Shown: positions 27,279 through 36,147, counted from the stretch's first letter. The stretch is 51,965 nucleotides of DNA from Rickettsiales bacterium (GCA_017620845.1 JAGAUJ010000004.1:1-51965), one strand, 5' to 3'. The notes: generated from the sequence alone by a model not told the origin. Numbers and translations are program-made.

Positions 27279-28019
27279 CTATTGCAAAGTTTTTTGATTT
27301 CCCTCAATAATATCTTCAACAAGTTTAACTATTTCGTTTTTACTTAAATCTTTATAATCATCATATTTAATCACAGGCATAATTCTAACATTAATAGTTC
27401 CAGGTTTTTTAATAAAAGCGCCTTTTGGCCAGCATTTCCCAGAATTCAAAGCCACTGGCAAAATATCAAGTTTATTTTCCTTTGCTATACTAATAAAACC
27501 ACCCTTATAAGGATAATCTTTTGTATTTGAATTTACAGGAACCCTTGTCCCCTGTGGGAATATCATCAAACTTCTTCTTTCTTTATTTACAAAATATTTT
27601 GCTTGCTCATTCATTTTCTTTAAAGCATGTATTCCATCTTTTCTATCTACTGCAATACAACCAGTTGCATGTAAAGCAGTTCCTATACCAGGTATTGCCA
27701 AAAGTTCTTTTTTAGCAATAGAAACTAAATATTTTTTAAAATATTGAAATAAAAAATAAGTTTCCCAAGTAGACTGATGTTTAGATACAACCAAAAAAAT
27801 TCCTTGCGGTATATTTTCACTCCCCTCAACCTTATATTTAACGCCACATATATATCTTAACAATAAAATATTAATTCTTGCCCAATTTTTTGACAATTTT
27901 TTCATAATTCTTTTTAAATAAAAAAATCTACCAATTGAAACAAATATTACTAACAATAAAGTATTTAACCAAAACAACAATGTAAATATTGTAGATCTTA
28001 TAAAATTTATAACTAACAT
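27279..28019 (-). CDS. plsC: 1-acyl-sn-glycerol-3-phosphate acyltransferase
   Basis: Adds the second fatty acid to make phosphatidic acid. I choose the ATG at 28019, which has GAGGAG seven bases upstream and overlaps the tsaD stop by seven bases; an in-frame ATG at 28043 lacks a site. The 246-residue protein starts with a membrane segment and carries SKHQSTWET (the HX4D/E motif, Glu form as in alphaproteobacterial members) and FPQGTRVP for glycerol-phosphate binding. Member of the tsaD-plsC-amiC run. Confidence 0.93.
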   Translation of the reverse strand: MLVINFIRSTIFTLLFWLNTLLLVIFVSIGRFFYLKRIMKKLSKNWARINILLLRYICGVKYKVEGSENIPQGIFLVVSKHQSTWETYFLFQYFKKYLVSIAKKELLAIPGIGTALHATGCIAVDRKDGIHALKKMNEQAKYFVNKERRSLMIFPQGTRVPVNSNTKDYPYKGGFISIAKENKLDILPVALNSGKCWPKGAFIKKPGTINVRIMPVIKYDDYKDLSKNEIVKLVEDIIEGNQKTLQ

Positions 28020-29089
28020 TTTTTTAACTCCTCTAATTCCCACCTTGCAGTTGGGGTTATTAATAAATCATTTATCAAACCAAGTTTAAATCTCTCCAAA
28101 CCAGCATTTGCTATCATTATTCCATTATCGGTGCATAATTTCACTGGTGGTGTCAACAAATTATAATTATATTTTTTACATACCTTTTGCATATTTTCTT
28201 TAATATATTGATTTGCACTAACCCCACCAGAAATAACAACAGTATTAATATTGTTATTTTGATTATATTTTATAACATTCTTTAATCTATTAATTAAAAT
28301 ATCAGTAATTGTTTTTTGAAAAGAAGCACAAATATCTTTTTTATTCTTATCACTTATTTTATGAATATCACTATAATGATATTCATTTCCAATAATTTTT
28401 TCAATTTCTCTCCTTATTGCAGTTTTTAATCCAGAAAAAGAAAAATTAAACAAATTTTTATCTATTTCATCACTTGTTTTATGATCTATCAATGGTTTTG
28501 TAAATTTAAATCTATTTTCATCTCCATATTTGGCTAACTCTTCTATTTTCGGCCCACCAGGGTATTCTAAACCTATTAACTGCGCTACTTTATCAAAGGT
28601 CTCCCCTATTGAATCATCTATTGTTTCTCCAAGTTTTGTATAATCGCCTACTCCATCAACTTGTAAAATTTGACAATGTCCACCCGATAACAAAAATAAA
28701 TAATAAGGAAACTCTACATTGTCTGTAAATCTACAAGTCAAAGCGTGTCCCTCTAAATGATTAACTGCCACAAACGGCTTATTTAAAATAGAAGCAAGCG
28801 TTTTTGCAAAAACTGTTCCAACTATAACTCCACCAATCAAGCCAGGTCCTGTGGTTGCAGATATTACATCTATTTCTTGAGTAGTAATATTTGCTTTTTC
28901 TAATAATTTTAAAAATACATTATCTATTACATCAAGATGATTCCTCGCCGCCACCTCTGGCACAACTCCACCAAATTCTTTGTGTATATCTATTTGTGAA
29001 ATAACAATATGTGATAAAACTTCTTTTTTTTCGTTTATTATTGCCATTGCAGTTTCATCACAACTTGTCTCTATACCTAAAATGTTCAT
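28013..29089 (-). CDS. tsaD: tRNA N6-threonylcarbamoyladenosine synthase subunit TsaD
   Basis: Universal enzyme that transfers threonylcarbamoyl to A37 of ANN-decoding tRNAs. 358 residues. The ASKHA-fold motifs are present: LGIETSCDETAMA at the start, PGLIGGVIVG, the metal-binding NHLEGHALTCRF, LLSGGHCQI, VISGGVSANQYI and the late Asp in CTDNGIMIANAG. Gene order with plsC and amiC downstream is tight, suggesting one transcript. Confidence 0.97.
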   Translation of the reverse strand: MNILGIETSCDETAMAIINEKKEVLSHIVISQIDIHKEFGGVVPEVAARNHLDVIDNVFLKLLEKANITTQEIDVISATTGPGLIGGVIVGTVFAKTLASILNKPFVAVNHLEGHALTCRFTDNVEFPYYLFLLSGGHCQILQVDGVGDYTKLGETIDDSIGETFDKVAQLIGLEYPGGPKIEELAKYGDENRFKFTKPLIDHKTSDEIDKNLFNFSFSGLKTAIRREIEKIIGNEYHYSDIHKISDKNKKDICASFQKTITDILINRLKNVIKYNQNNNINTVVISGGVSANQYIKENMQKVCKKYNYNLLTPPVKLCTDNGIMIANAGLERFKLGLINDLLITPTARWELEELKKC

Positions 29090-29230
29090 TTAATTGTTTG
29101 TATTAAATCACTATTATTGGTAATTAGTTTAATTTTTTGTTTAAATTAGTCAATATTTGTGTTTTGTTATTTTAAAGTAAGATAAAATTTGTAATTTGTT
29201 AAATAAGTAAATAAAGAAATAAATATGCTA

Positions 29231-29267
29231 TTTCAATAGTTTTTATTTTTAATAAAAACTATTGAAA
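29231..29267. repeat. Perfect 17-bp inverted repeat with 3-base loop
   Basis: TTTCAATAGTTTTTATT (29231-29247) and its exact complement AATAAAAACTATTGAAA (29251-29267) around TTT. There is no T tract after either arm, so a simple terminator is not the obvious reading. It directly adjoins the coding-like remnant. Confidence 0.85.
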
Positions 29268-29332
29268 CTAAAGAAGCTTCTGATCCAGATGCAAACATAC
29301 GGGGTATTGTTGGAATAAATAAAAAAAAATAA
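29252..29332 (+). pseudogene. Possible C-terminal remnant of a lost gene
   Basis: A frame ending in TAA at 29330-29332 has coding-like composition, with the segment EASDPDANIRGIVGI encoded by G+C-richer DNA than its surroundings. There is no start codon; the upstream part is the inverted repeat with an in-frame TAG. I do not recognise the protein. It may be the tail of a deleted gene or chance. Confidence 0.3.
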
Positions 29333-29513
29333 AGTGCGTGATATTTGAAATATTTATTTGTATTATTTTAATACATTTTTATATAAAAATTTGTTAGTTT
29401 TTGTTGTTTGTTTCTATTTTGTGTCTTTTTAAAATATATTTAATACCATTGTTTTAATATATTTTCTATTTTAGTATATTTTTTATTGTGTTATTTTTTT
29501 GTCTAATTTTTTG

Positions 29514-29542
29514 TTGACTTTATGTTAAAAGTGTGATATAAT
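29514..29542 (+). promoter_or_regulatory. Near-consensus extended -10 promoter of the collagen-like gene
   Basis: TTGACT (29514-29519), 17 bases, TATAAT (29537-29542), with TGA directly before the -10. The proposed ATG follows 36 bases after the -10. Confidence 0.85.
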
Positions 29543-29577
29543 GGTTGTAATTATTATTTAATTATGTGAGAGAAAAT

Positions 29578-31683
29578 ATGACATATTCTAAAAACAGAAG
29601 AATAACAGGTTGTAAAAATATAAAAATTATGAATCCACCATCAAAAAACGCAAACACACGACCAGTATCTGCACAGTTTAATAGAAATGACAAAGTTTTA
29701 GAATCCGAAGAAGCATTAGAAAATATTAAATTATATAACAACGATTTTCCAGATAGTTTTGGAAACAAATTTAAACAAATGCGAATTGGCGCTTTTGTAA
29801 AAGGAATAGATATAGAAAAAGATTTAGAAGACAAATTAAAAGATAAAGAAAATAGAGATTTAAAAAGCAAAACATATTTTACAAAAGTTAATAAACAAGA
29901 CTTAAAAGAATCAGAAAAAGGTGATTATCTTTTACTAAACCTTAAAGGAACAGCAAAACAACAAACTAATAACGGTGCAATAGTAAATACAAAAATAATA
30001 AATGGTATAAAAGTTATTCCTCAACAAGGAGGCTTTAGAAATGTAGTATCTAATCCGGAAAATTATTATTACATTCACAAGGATACTTTTGCACAAAATA
30101 CAATAAAACCAGAAAATGCTGAGATATTTATTAAACTTTTAGAAACAGCTTTTTATGAAGAAGCAAAAACAGATGGCGCACCATACAAAGTTCATATTAA
30201 ACCAGTATTATGTGCAATAAGAAAAAATCTAGCCAATAAAACAGAAGAAAATAAAAAAAAGGCTGCTGAAGTACTAACTAGTTTATTATATCATTTGGCA
30301 CACATGGGATATGCTGTTATTTCTTTTCATGAAGAGGATATTGGTTTTATAGTAGAAAAATTAAAAAATAACGATAATAGTAAGGCAGTAGTTATTAAAT
30401 TAGTTAACGAAAGTGGTGGAGAAATAATACAAACTTTTGAAGAAAGGCTAACAAAAGTAGAAGATGAACAAAAAAAACAAGAAAATGATATCAACAAACT
30501 TTTGGATGACATAAAAAATCTTCAAAAAGTAATAGATAATTACGAAACACGAATAGAAAATTTAGAAAATGGAAATAGAGGAGAAAAGGGAGAAAAAGGA
30601 GAAAAAGGAGATCCTGGACTTACTAAAGAAGGAGTTGAAGAAATTAAACAACTTAGAGAAAACCTGAAAGAATTGCAAGAGCAACTACAAAATTTACAAA
30701 ATGGAAAAGATGGAAGAGATGGAAGAGATGGAAGAGATGGAGAAAATGGATTAAATGAAGAAATTAACAAACTTATTGAAAGAATTAAAAATTTAGAAAG
30801 TGGAAAATCAGATCCAGAAGAAATTAGAAAAGCAATTAAAGAATTCTTTATAAAAATATTTAATAATGAACCAAAAAATAAAGAAGATGAAAAATTACAA
30901 AAAGATATAATAGGATTTATATTAAGATTGATTGAAGAAAACGGAGGAAAAATAGTTGGTGGAGACAATATAAAAGAAGTTATTAATAATTTTATTGATA
31001 ATTTAGATGGTGAACAAACAAAAAAATTAGCAGAAAGATTAAAAGGATATTTAGTAAATATAAACTTAAATAATGACAATAATTTTAACTTCAATAAAGA
31101 ACTTTGGGAAGAACATAAAAAAAACAATGAGCATTTAAGACAAAAAAATGATCAATTGTTAAAATTGTTGTTAGAAAAACAACAAAAACCTAAAATTATT
31201 AATAATTATTATGGTAGTAATACTTCTCCTTCTGAACAACCGAATCAAGAAGAAGATAATGAACCAAAAATAAGAGAACAGGATGACTATCGTTGTAATG
31301 ATATGCCAATAGTTCCAAAACCAGCATCAGGACAATCACATAAAGTAACAAATACAACAGATTCATATACAACAAATGCAAAAAAAGAGTGTTTATGTCC
31401 AAATTGTAGTCATGTTGTAGAAGAATTTGTACCACCTTGCAAACGTTGGTATGGTTGTGCTTGCCATGCGCATATATGTAATTACCACCAGCAAAAATTA
31501 AATCAACTTGAAAAAGAATATTATATGCTTTTAGCAAATACGGCATTATTATTAGAACAACACAAACGAGAATATAGTGATTCATGGGTTGTTAATGGAG
31601 CAAAAAAAGCTGCAGATTGGATAGAAAAAGTAACAAAAAAACATTTTAATCCATCAAACCGAGGAGCAACAAGAACTTGTTAA
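29578..31683 (+). CDS. Large coiled-coil protein with collagen-like repeats and Cys/His-rich tail, unknown function
   Basis: A 701-residue protein. I start it at ATG 29578 (GAGAG upstream); an in-frame GTG at 29566 is possible. Residues 1 to about 250 form a mixed domain I do not recognise. Then come coiled coils split by two collagen-like Gly-x-y blocks: GNR-GEK-GEK-GEK-GDP (coded at 30571-30618) and GKD-GRD-GRD-GRD-GEN (30702-30749). After a further helical region lies a Cys/His cluster (CLCPNC, PPC, YGCACHAHICNYH) that could bind zinc, then a helix. No signal peptide or membrane segment. Such a layout is known in phage tail fibres and in bacterial surface or effector proteins. Strong promoter, monocistronic, strong terminator. 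Confidence 0.75.
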   Translation: MTYSKNRRITGCKNIKIMNPPSKNANTRPVSAQFNRNDKVLESEEALENIKLYNNDFPDSFGNKFKQMRIGAFVKGIDIEKDLEDKLKDKENRDLKSKTYFTKVNKQDLKESEKGDYLLLNLKGTAKQQTNNGAIVNTKIINGIKVIPQQGGFRNVVSNPENYYYIHKDTFAQNTIKPENAEIFIKLLETAFYEEAKTDGAPYKVHIKPVLCAIRKNLANKTEENKKKAAEVLTSLLYHLAHMGYAVISFHEEDIGFIVEKLKNNDNSKAVVIKLVNESGGEIIQTFEERLTKVEDEQKKQENDINKLLDDIKNLQKVIDNYETRIENLENGNRGEKGEKGEKGDPGLTKEGVEEIKQLRENLKELQEQLQNLQNGKDGRDGRDGRDGENGLNEEINKLIERIKNLESGKSDPEEIRKAIKEFFIKIFNNEPKNKEDEKLQKDIIGFILRLIEENGGKIVGGDNIKEVINNFIDNLDGEQTKKLAERLKGYLVNINLNNDNNFNFNKELWEEHKKNNEHLRQKNDQLLKLLLEKQQKPKIINNYYGSNTSPSEQPNQEEDNEPKIREQDDYRCNDMPIVPKPASGQSHKVTNTTDSYTTNAKKECLCPNCSHVVEEFVPPCKRWYGCACHAHICNYHQQKLNQLEKEYYMLLANTALLLEQHKREYSDSWVVNGAKKAADWIEKVTKKHFNPSNRGATRTC
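30571..30749 (+). repeat. Two 9-bp collagen-coding repeat blocks
   Basis: 30571-30618 encodes Gly-Glu-Lys type triplets with 9-base units (GGAGAAAAA-like). 30702-30749 encodes Gly-Arg-Asp triplets with three copies of GGAAGAGAT. Both are in frame, so expansion would change stalk length. Confidence 0.85.
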
Positions 31684-31705
31684 TAAAGAAATATATTAAA
31701 ATAAT

Positions 31706-31737
31706 AAAACCTACCAATCCAACAATTGGTAGGTTTT
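31706..31737 (+). terminator. Strong terminator of the collagen-like gene
   Basis: A 13-bp perfect stem AAAACCTACCAAT/ATTGGTAGGTTTT with a six-base loop and a T run, 22 bases after the stop. Confidence 0.9.
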
Positions 31738-31822
31738 TAATTACCCATATACAACATTATTTAGCAATTTAATATATTACAAATTAATAATAGCAATATT
31801 TTAACTATATTATATTAATCAT

Positions 31823-31851
31823 TTGACTTTACTAAAAATCATCATTATTAT
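31823..31851 (+). promoter_or_regulatory. Likely promoter of rnpA
   Basis: TTGACT (31823-31828), 17 bases, TATTAT (31846-31851), 27 bases before the rnpA ATG. No TG extension. Confidence 0.6.
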
Positions 31852-31878
31852 TAGATACAGACATATATTTTATAAGCA

Positions 31879-32289
31879 ATGAAACTATTGACAATAAAAA
31901 GCAGACAAGATTTTTTAAGAATACAAAACAATTTCAAGATAAAATGTTACAGCAATAATTTTTTAATTTTATTATTAGAAAGCAACATAAACAACATAAA
32001 ACAACAAACAATCAATAATATAAATAATAATTATGTAAGACTTGGAATAACTGCAACAAAAAAAATAGATAAAAGAGCAGTTATTAGAAATACAATAAAA
32101 AGAAAAGTGAGAGAAATATTTAGAATATTAATTAAAAATAACGCTGATTTATTTATAAATAATTGTGATTACGAAGTAATTACGAAAAAAAGTATTTTAG
32201 ATGTCCCTTTTACAGAATTACAAAATGAATTTATTAAATGTCTACAAAACACAAAGGAGCAATATGGAACAAAAAACATTAGTGAATAA
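31879..32289 (+). CDS. rnpA: Ribonuclease P protein component
   Basis: Protein cofactor of RNase P, which trims tRNA 5' leaders. The 136-residue protein has the start LLTIKSRQDFLRI, then RLGITATKKIDKRAVIRNTIKRKVREIF, the RNR-type RNA-binding signature, and an acidic/hydrophobic end. The Asn-rich insertion about residues 35-55 is lineage-specific. No rpmH precedes it and no yidC follows, unlike the common rpmH-rnpA-yidC order. Its end overlaps the next gene by 26 bases. Confidence 0.93.
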   Translation: MKLLTIKSRQDFLRIQNNFKIKCYSNNFLILLLESNINNIKQQTINNINNNYVRLGITATKKIDKRAVIRNTIKRKVREIFRILIKNNADLFINNCDYEVITKKSILDVPFTELQNEFIKCLQNTKEQYGTKNISE

Positions 32290-33088
32290 AATATTATCTT
32301 TTTTAAAAAAATCCGGAAATTTGGCATTAGAATATCAAGATAAATTAAATTTTAAAGTCAAAACAGATGCGAGTATTGTTACGGAAGCTGATTTAGCAAT
32401 TAGTAAGATATTTAGAGAAGATTTTAATGAGTATTTATCTTTAAATAACCATAAACTTTTAGATGAAGAAAATTTACCAAGCAGAGAAGATTTTTTTGAA
32501 GATAAATGTGAATATTTATGGACTTTAGATCCTATTGATGGCACTACAACATATTTTAATGGTTTTCCACTTTGGGCTATTGGTTTAAGCTTATATAAAA
32601 ATTTTGAACCATATATGGGTTTTATTTATATGCCATCAACACAAGAATTAATTTATACAGATGGAGAAAAAAGTTATTATATAAAAAATGCTTTTGCTGA
32701 AAATAAAGTAAAAACTGAACTTGTTTTGCAAGATAGAGAATTAACAAAAAAAAGTATAATTTTGCAACACAGACTAAAAAATTACGATGTAAATAAACTT
32801 GTTGTTTTAGATCTGTATTCGTCTTATGTTTTGAGTTTTTATACTTTAATTGGTAAAAGTTTGGCAACTTTTTTTAATAAACCAATGAAATTGTGGGATA
32901 TAACTGCAACTCTGCCGATATGTAAAAATATTGGCATGAGTTTTAAAAATTTAAGAACTGGTGAGATAGTTAAAAATTTGAAAGATTTGAGTATTGATGA
33001 AAATTGGTATTTGAGTAATGAATATTTGATGTGTGATAATAAGGTGTTTGACAATATTATAACAGAATTAAAAATTAATAATATATAA
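32264..33088 (+). CDS. Inositol monophosphatase-family phosphatase (possibly histidinol- or 3'(2')-nucleotide phosphatase)
   Basis: A lithium-sensitive-type, Mg-dependent sugar/nucleotide phosphatase, 274 residues. The true start is the ATG at 32264, preceded by AAAGGAG; the frame is open further upstream inside rnpA. Motifs: TEADLAISKIF, LLDEENLPS, and the metal-binding WTLDPIDGTTTYFNGFPLWAIGLSL, with the late WDITATLPI in place of WD.AA. Coupled to rnpA by overlap. The family is broad; histidinol-phosphatase (HisN), inositol and CysQ-like roles cannot be separated here. Confidence 0.88.
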   Translation: MEQKTLVNKILSFLKKSGNLALEYQDKLNFKVKTDASIVTEADLAISKIFREDFNEYLSLNNHKLLDEENLPSREDFFEDKCEYLWTLDPIDGTTTYFNGFPLWAIGLSLYKNFEPYMGFIYMPSTQELIYTDGEKSYYIKNAFAENKVKTELVLQDRELTKKSIILQHRLKNYDVNKLVVLDLYSSYVLSFYTLIGKSLATFFNKPMKLWDITATLPICKNIGMSFKNLRTGEIVKNLKDLSIDENWYLSNEYLMCDNKVFDNIITELKINNI

Positions 33089-33157
33089 TTAAGTATTATA
33101 ATAACATCAATAATTATATTTACACTTTTAACCTATATATTTATATATAAATTTTTA

Positions 33158-33186
33158 TTGACAATATTTAATAAATATGATACAAT
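33158..33186 (+). promoter_or_regulatory. Near-consensus extended -10 promoter of the 258-residue unknown gene
   Basis: TTGACA (33158-33163), 17 bases, TACAAT (33181-33186) with TGA directly before the -10. Third member of the shared promoter set. Confidence 0.8.
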
Positions 33187-33228
33187 GTATTGTATTTTTA
33201 TTATTTATTAAATAACAAAGGATTAATA

Positions 33229-34005
33229 ATGACAGAAGAAACAAGAAAAAAATTATATTTACTCAACCCGGTTCAGTTATGTGCACATGATTCTAGTTAT
33301 AAAACAGAAATTAAGGATGCTTATAATTTTGATACAAAAGAATTATATTTTAGAAAAAAATTTCAAGAAAGTAAAGATAATACATATCTAGAAACATTAA
33401 TAAAAAGTGCAGAAAAACTTAAATATAATAAATTAGCTGATGATTTAAGAAATAAAAATAGTAATATTTTTGAAAAAATAAGTACAGAAGGAGCTTCTAT
33501 ATCAATACCACTTACAAAGTGGTTTGCTAACGAAGGTGGTATCGATAAAGAAAAAGCACAACAAACAGCAGAACATATTTGGGCTACAAATTGTTTATTA
33601 TTAAATATAGAACAAAAAGCTGTTGATCTACCAAGTTTACAAAATGCAAATATAATAGTACCATCTCCAAAAATGGCAAAATATCCAGATGTAATAGAAA
33701 CATTATGTTCTAAATTAAATATAACATCAGAAAAAAATATCATAAGACCAACGATGAGCGAAGAAAAGATAAAAGCAATACTTACAGAAGACTATAAATA
33801 TATGCAAAAATATGGAACAAATGGAACAAGATTTAATTTTACTAATGTAAAAGGTAAAGAATTAGAAGAAGTTATTAGTATGGATACAAAAGCAGAACAA
33901 CAAATACAAACAGCACATAATGCAGTTCTTAAAAGCTTAAATCAGTCATTAGAACAATTAGGACAAGAACTTGGAACAGAAGAAGTAGTTGCAATGGGTA
34001 AATAA
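33229..34005 (+). CDS. Unknown soluble protein, accessory unit with strong promoter
   Basis: 258 residues; start at 33229 chosen because AAAGGA lies six bases upstream (an in-frame ATG at 33190 has none and sits just after the -10). No signal peptide or membrane segment. The sequence is mostly helical and charged, with a glycine-poor middle (SIPLTKWFANEGGIDKEKA) and a C-terminal Gln/Glu-rich helix (LNQSLEQLGQELG). I recognise no family. Promoter design and isolated, terminator-flanked arrangement match the Ulp1-like and collagen-like genes, so I infer membership of the same functional class, with no direct evidence of function. Confidence 0.7.
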   Translation: MTEETRKKLYLLNPVQLCAHDSSYKTEIKDAYNFDTKELYFRKKFQESKDNTYLETLIKSAEKLKYNKLADDLRNKNSNIFEKISTEGASISIPLTKWFANEGGIDKEKAQQTAEHIWATNCLLLNIEQKAVDLPSLQNANIIVPSPKMAKYPDVIETLCSKLNITSEKNIIRPTMSEEKIKAILTEDYKYMQKYGTNGTRFNFTNVKGKELEEVISMDTKAEQQIQTAHNAVLKSLNQSLEQLGQELGTEEVVAMGK

Positions 34006-34027
34006 TTTATATAAATTATTAATAATT

Positions 34028-34055
34028 AAAACACCACATATAAATGTGGTGTTTT
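34028..34055 (+). terminator. Strong terminator of the unknown gene
   Basis: A perfect 12-bp stem AAAACACCACAT/ATGTGGTGTTTT with a four-base loop and a T run, 22 bases after the stop codon. Confidence 0.9.
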
Positions 34056-34553
34056 TTATTTTACAACATTAATGGGAAATAAAGTTAATTTTTTAAAAAT
34101 AACTAATAATAAACCACACAAAATATTTCATTATTTACTTGTTATCAGTTTTTAATAAATCACACATATATAAATTATAAATATAAATATATTATAAATA
34201 TTATTAAAATAAAATTAAAATATTGCCCCAATAAAATGATTTTATATTCCAATTTTTAATAAATATTATTAATACCTAAAAAATATCAAAATAAAAATAA
34301 ACACTACAACATCATAACTACTATCACATTAAACAAACAAAACACTACCAATAATAACACTATAAACAAAAACACAAAACAACACTTAATCAATAATTAT
34401 CAATATAATGCACTACAAACCAAACAATATCAACACCACACTAAATACCAAGCGAAAAATATTCCAATCAACACTATCAACACCAAACACTCAACAAAAA
34501 ACACCCCAATCAACACCGATTAGAGCGTATTACATATTTAAACAATAAAATAT
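34056..34553. other. Nearly 500-base gene-free spacer, G-depleted on the plus strand
   Basis: The first part is plain AT-rich DNA. From about 34290 to 34520 the plus strand is almost only A, C and T, with very few G, many CAA/ACA/CACC words and no open frame of interest. It ends at the EamA gene, which is convergent. I find no RNA gene or mobile element. Confidence 0.6.
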
Positions 34554-35426
34554 CTACTCCCTATTTTCCTTGTTTTTCTTTTTACCAAAATCACACTCAG
34601 AAAGATAAACACCAATAATTATCATTATTAAACCAATTATTTTTTCTTTATTTAAAGGCTCACCCAACACAAAATATGCAGACGTAACACCAACGGTTGG
34701 CTTAAAAAAATTCATTGGCATAATTTTTGTTGTCATATTTCTATTTAATAAAAAGTGTAAACACTGATAAGCTACCATAGATGGACCAACTGCAAGATAT
34801 AATAACAAAATTATTGCTTTCAAATCAATATCCACAATTGTAGTCAACACATTTTCCTTAAATAACAAAGAAAATATTAACATTGTTGCCGAAATAAAAA
34901 ATGAACTATAACAAGTTATTGAAGTTGGATTTGTATTTTTTATACTTTTTGACACTATATTACTTGTAGCACTTAATGTTGCTGAAATTACTAAACAAAA
35001 TACATAAATTATATTTGATTTCTCCCGTATACCACCACTAATAATATATATAGCAGAAAAACATATAATTAAACCAACTATTAAATTCCAATTTATTTTC
35101 TCTTTAAAAATAATACTTGCCATCAAAATTGTTATTGGCGCATCAAGACAAACCAATATTGAACTTAAAGAAGAGTCTATATTTTTCATTGCTAATGCTA
35201 TAAATACAAATATAAAACCTTGCACTACCCCAAAAGACACTATTTTCATTCTATCTTCTTTTGGTGGAAATTTTGAAAATGGTAAAGCAACAAGTCCAGC
35301 CAAACTAAACCTAATAGCATATAAAAACATTATTGGCACAAATTTCATTGTATAACCGGTAACTGTATATGCTGTGCCCCATATTAAAACAAGCAAAGTT
35401 ATTGCTAAAATATCCATTAATTTCAT
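34554..35426 (-). CDS. EamA/DMT-family membrane transporter
   Basis: A 290-residue polytopic protein with ten hydrophobic segments in two EamA halves. The first half opens MDILAITLLVLIWGTAYTVTGY, the family start, and the second half has a repeated pattern (ISATLSATSNIVSKSI). It is a drug/metabolite superfamily exporter or nucleotide-sugar/amino acid carrier; the substrate cannot be predicted. Basic end (KKKNKENRE) is cytoplasmic. Single gene, convergent with the unknown 258-residue gene. Confidence 0.9.
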   Translation of the reverse strand: MKLMDILAITLLVLIWGTAYTVTGYTMKFVPIMFLYAIRFSLAGLVALPFSKFPPKEDRMKIVSFGVVQGFIFVFIALAMKNIDSSLSSILVCLDAPITILMASIIFKEKINWNLIVGLIICFSAIYIISGGIREKSNIIYVFCLVISATLSATSNIVSKSIKNTNPTSITCYSSFFISATMLIFSLLFKENVLTTIVDIDLKAIILLLYLAVGPSMVAYQCLHFLLNRNMTTKIMPMNFFKPTVGVTSAYFVLGEPLNKEKIIGLIMIIIGVYLSECDFGKKKNKENRE

Positions 35427-35499
35427 AACTATATATCAGTGTATAAACTTATATTGTAGAATAAATATAATAAAAATAAAATCAATATGTATAATAATA

Positions 35500-36090
35500 C
35501 TAATTTGTTTTTATTCTACTTATTATTTTAATTTCTCCACTTTTAAACTCCACCTCAATAACTTCACAATTTTTTAAACCAGAATCATCCTCAAAATCCA
35601 AAGCCCTTAAAAACTCCCTTAAAACAAAACCATGACTTGCAATAGCAATAATATTATATGTTGTAGTTTTACATATATTATTTACTGCATTAAATATTCT
35701 ATTTCTAATTTCACCTTTTGTCTCACCATCAGGAAAAGACAATTCCAAATTTCCTCTTGAATGAAAAAATTTTTCATAATTTTCCTCTCCAAATTCTTCT
35801 TTTATTTTGGATTTTTCCATACCTTCATACTTACCAAAATTTGCCTCAATTAAATCGTCAACAATTTCAATATCAACCCCAATTTTATCAGCTAATGTTT
35901 TACCAGTTATATAGGCTCTTTTGAGTGGACTTGAATAAATATGTTCAATACCAAAATCTTTTAAAAACTCTGCATTTTGCTTTGCTTGCTGAATACCTTT
36001 TTCATTTAATTCTATATCTTTACTACCTTGCATTTTTTGTAAAACATTCCAATCGGTTTCACCATGTCTAAATAAATATATTTTTTTCAT
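35500..36090 (-). CDS. Histidine phosphatase (phosphoglycerate mutase-like)
   Basis: 196 residues of the GpmB/CobC branch. The phosphohistidine motif LFRHGETDWN is at the start, followed by IELNEKGIQQA, YSSPLKRAYITG, and a second catalytic His in IASHGFVLREFL. It removes phosphate from small metabolites or acts as a cofactor-dependent mutase; the exact substrate is open. It follows the NuoF-like terminator and is a separate unit. Confidence 0.9.
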   Translation of the reverse strand: MKKIYLFRHGETDWNVLQKMQGSKDIELNEKGIQQAKQNAEFLKDFGIEHIYSSPLKRAYITGKTLADKIGVDIEIVDDLIEANFGKYEGMEKSKIKEEFGEENYEKFFHSRGNLELSFPDGETKGEIRNRIFNAVNNICKTTTYNIIAIASHGFVLREFLRALDFEDDSGLKNCEVIEVEFKSGEIKIISRIKTN

Positions 36091-36114
36091 ACTCTCTCCA
36101 TAAAATTAATTAAA

Positions 36115-36142
36115 AAAATATCCAGTAAAAACTGGATATTTT
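36115..36142 (-). terminator. Terminator of the NuoF-like gene
   Basis: A 12-bp perfect stem AAAATATCCAGT/ACTGGATATTTT with AAAA loop, flanked by T runs on the minus strand, six bases after the stop codon. Confidence 0.85.
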
Positions 36143-36147
36143 ATAAA

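Larger units (their letters stand above)
29090..29577. other. 488-base intergenic region with inverted repeat, gene remnant and promoter
   Basis: Divergent spacer between tsaD (minus) and the collagen-like gene (plus). It holds a 17-bp inverted repeat (29231-29267), a short coding-like tail (29252-29332) and the promoter at 29514-29542. The rest is AT-rich with no visible gene. Confidence 0.7.

Noticed and set aside
30540..31127. Long minus-strand frame opposite the collagen-like gene
   Set aside because: Open only because the plus-strand repeats are poor in the relevant stop words; residues are Ser/Phe/Pro-rich mirror of Gly/Glu/Lys codons.
29566..31683. Prophage tail-fibre gene
   Set aside because: Collagen-like and coiled-coil parts fit, but no phage gene lies nearby; neighbours are tsaD and rnpA, and the gene has its own promoter and terminator.
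31847..31866. Shared element with 47894 (TGTCTGTATC, opposite orientation)
   Set aside because: Only ten bases match, no consistent position relative to genes; likely chance in 52 kb.
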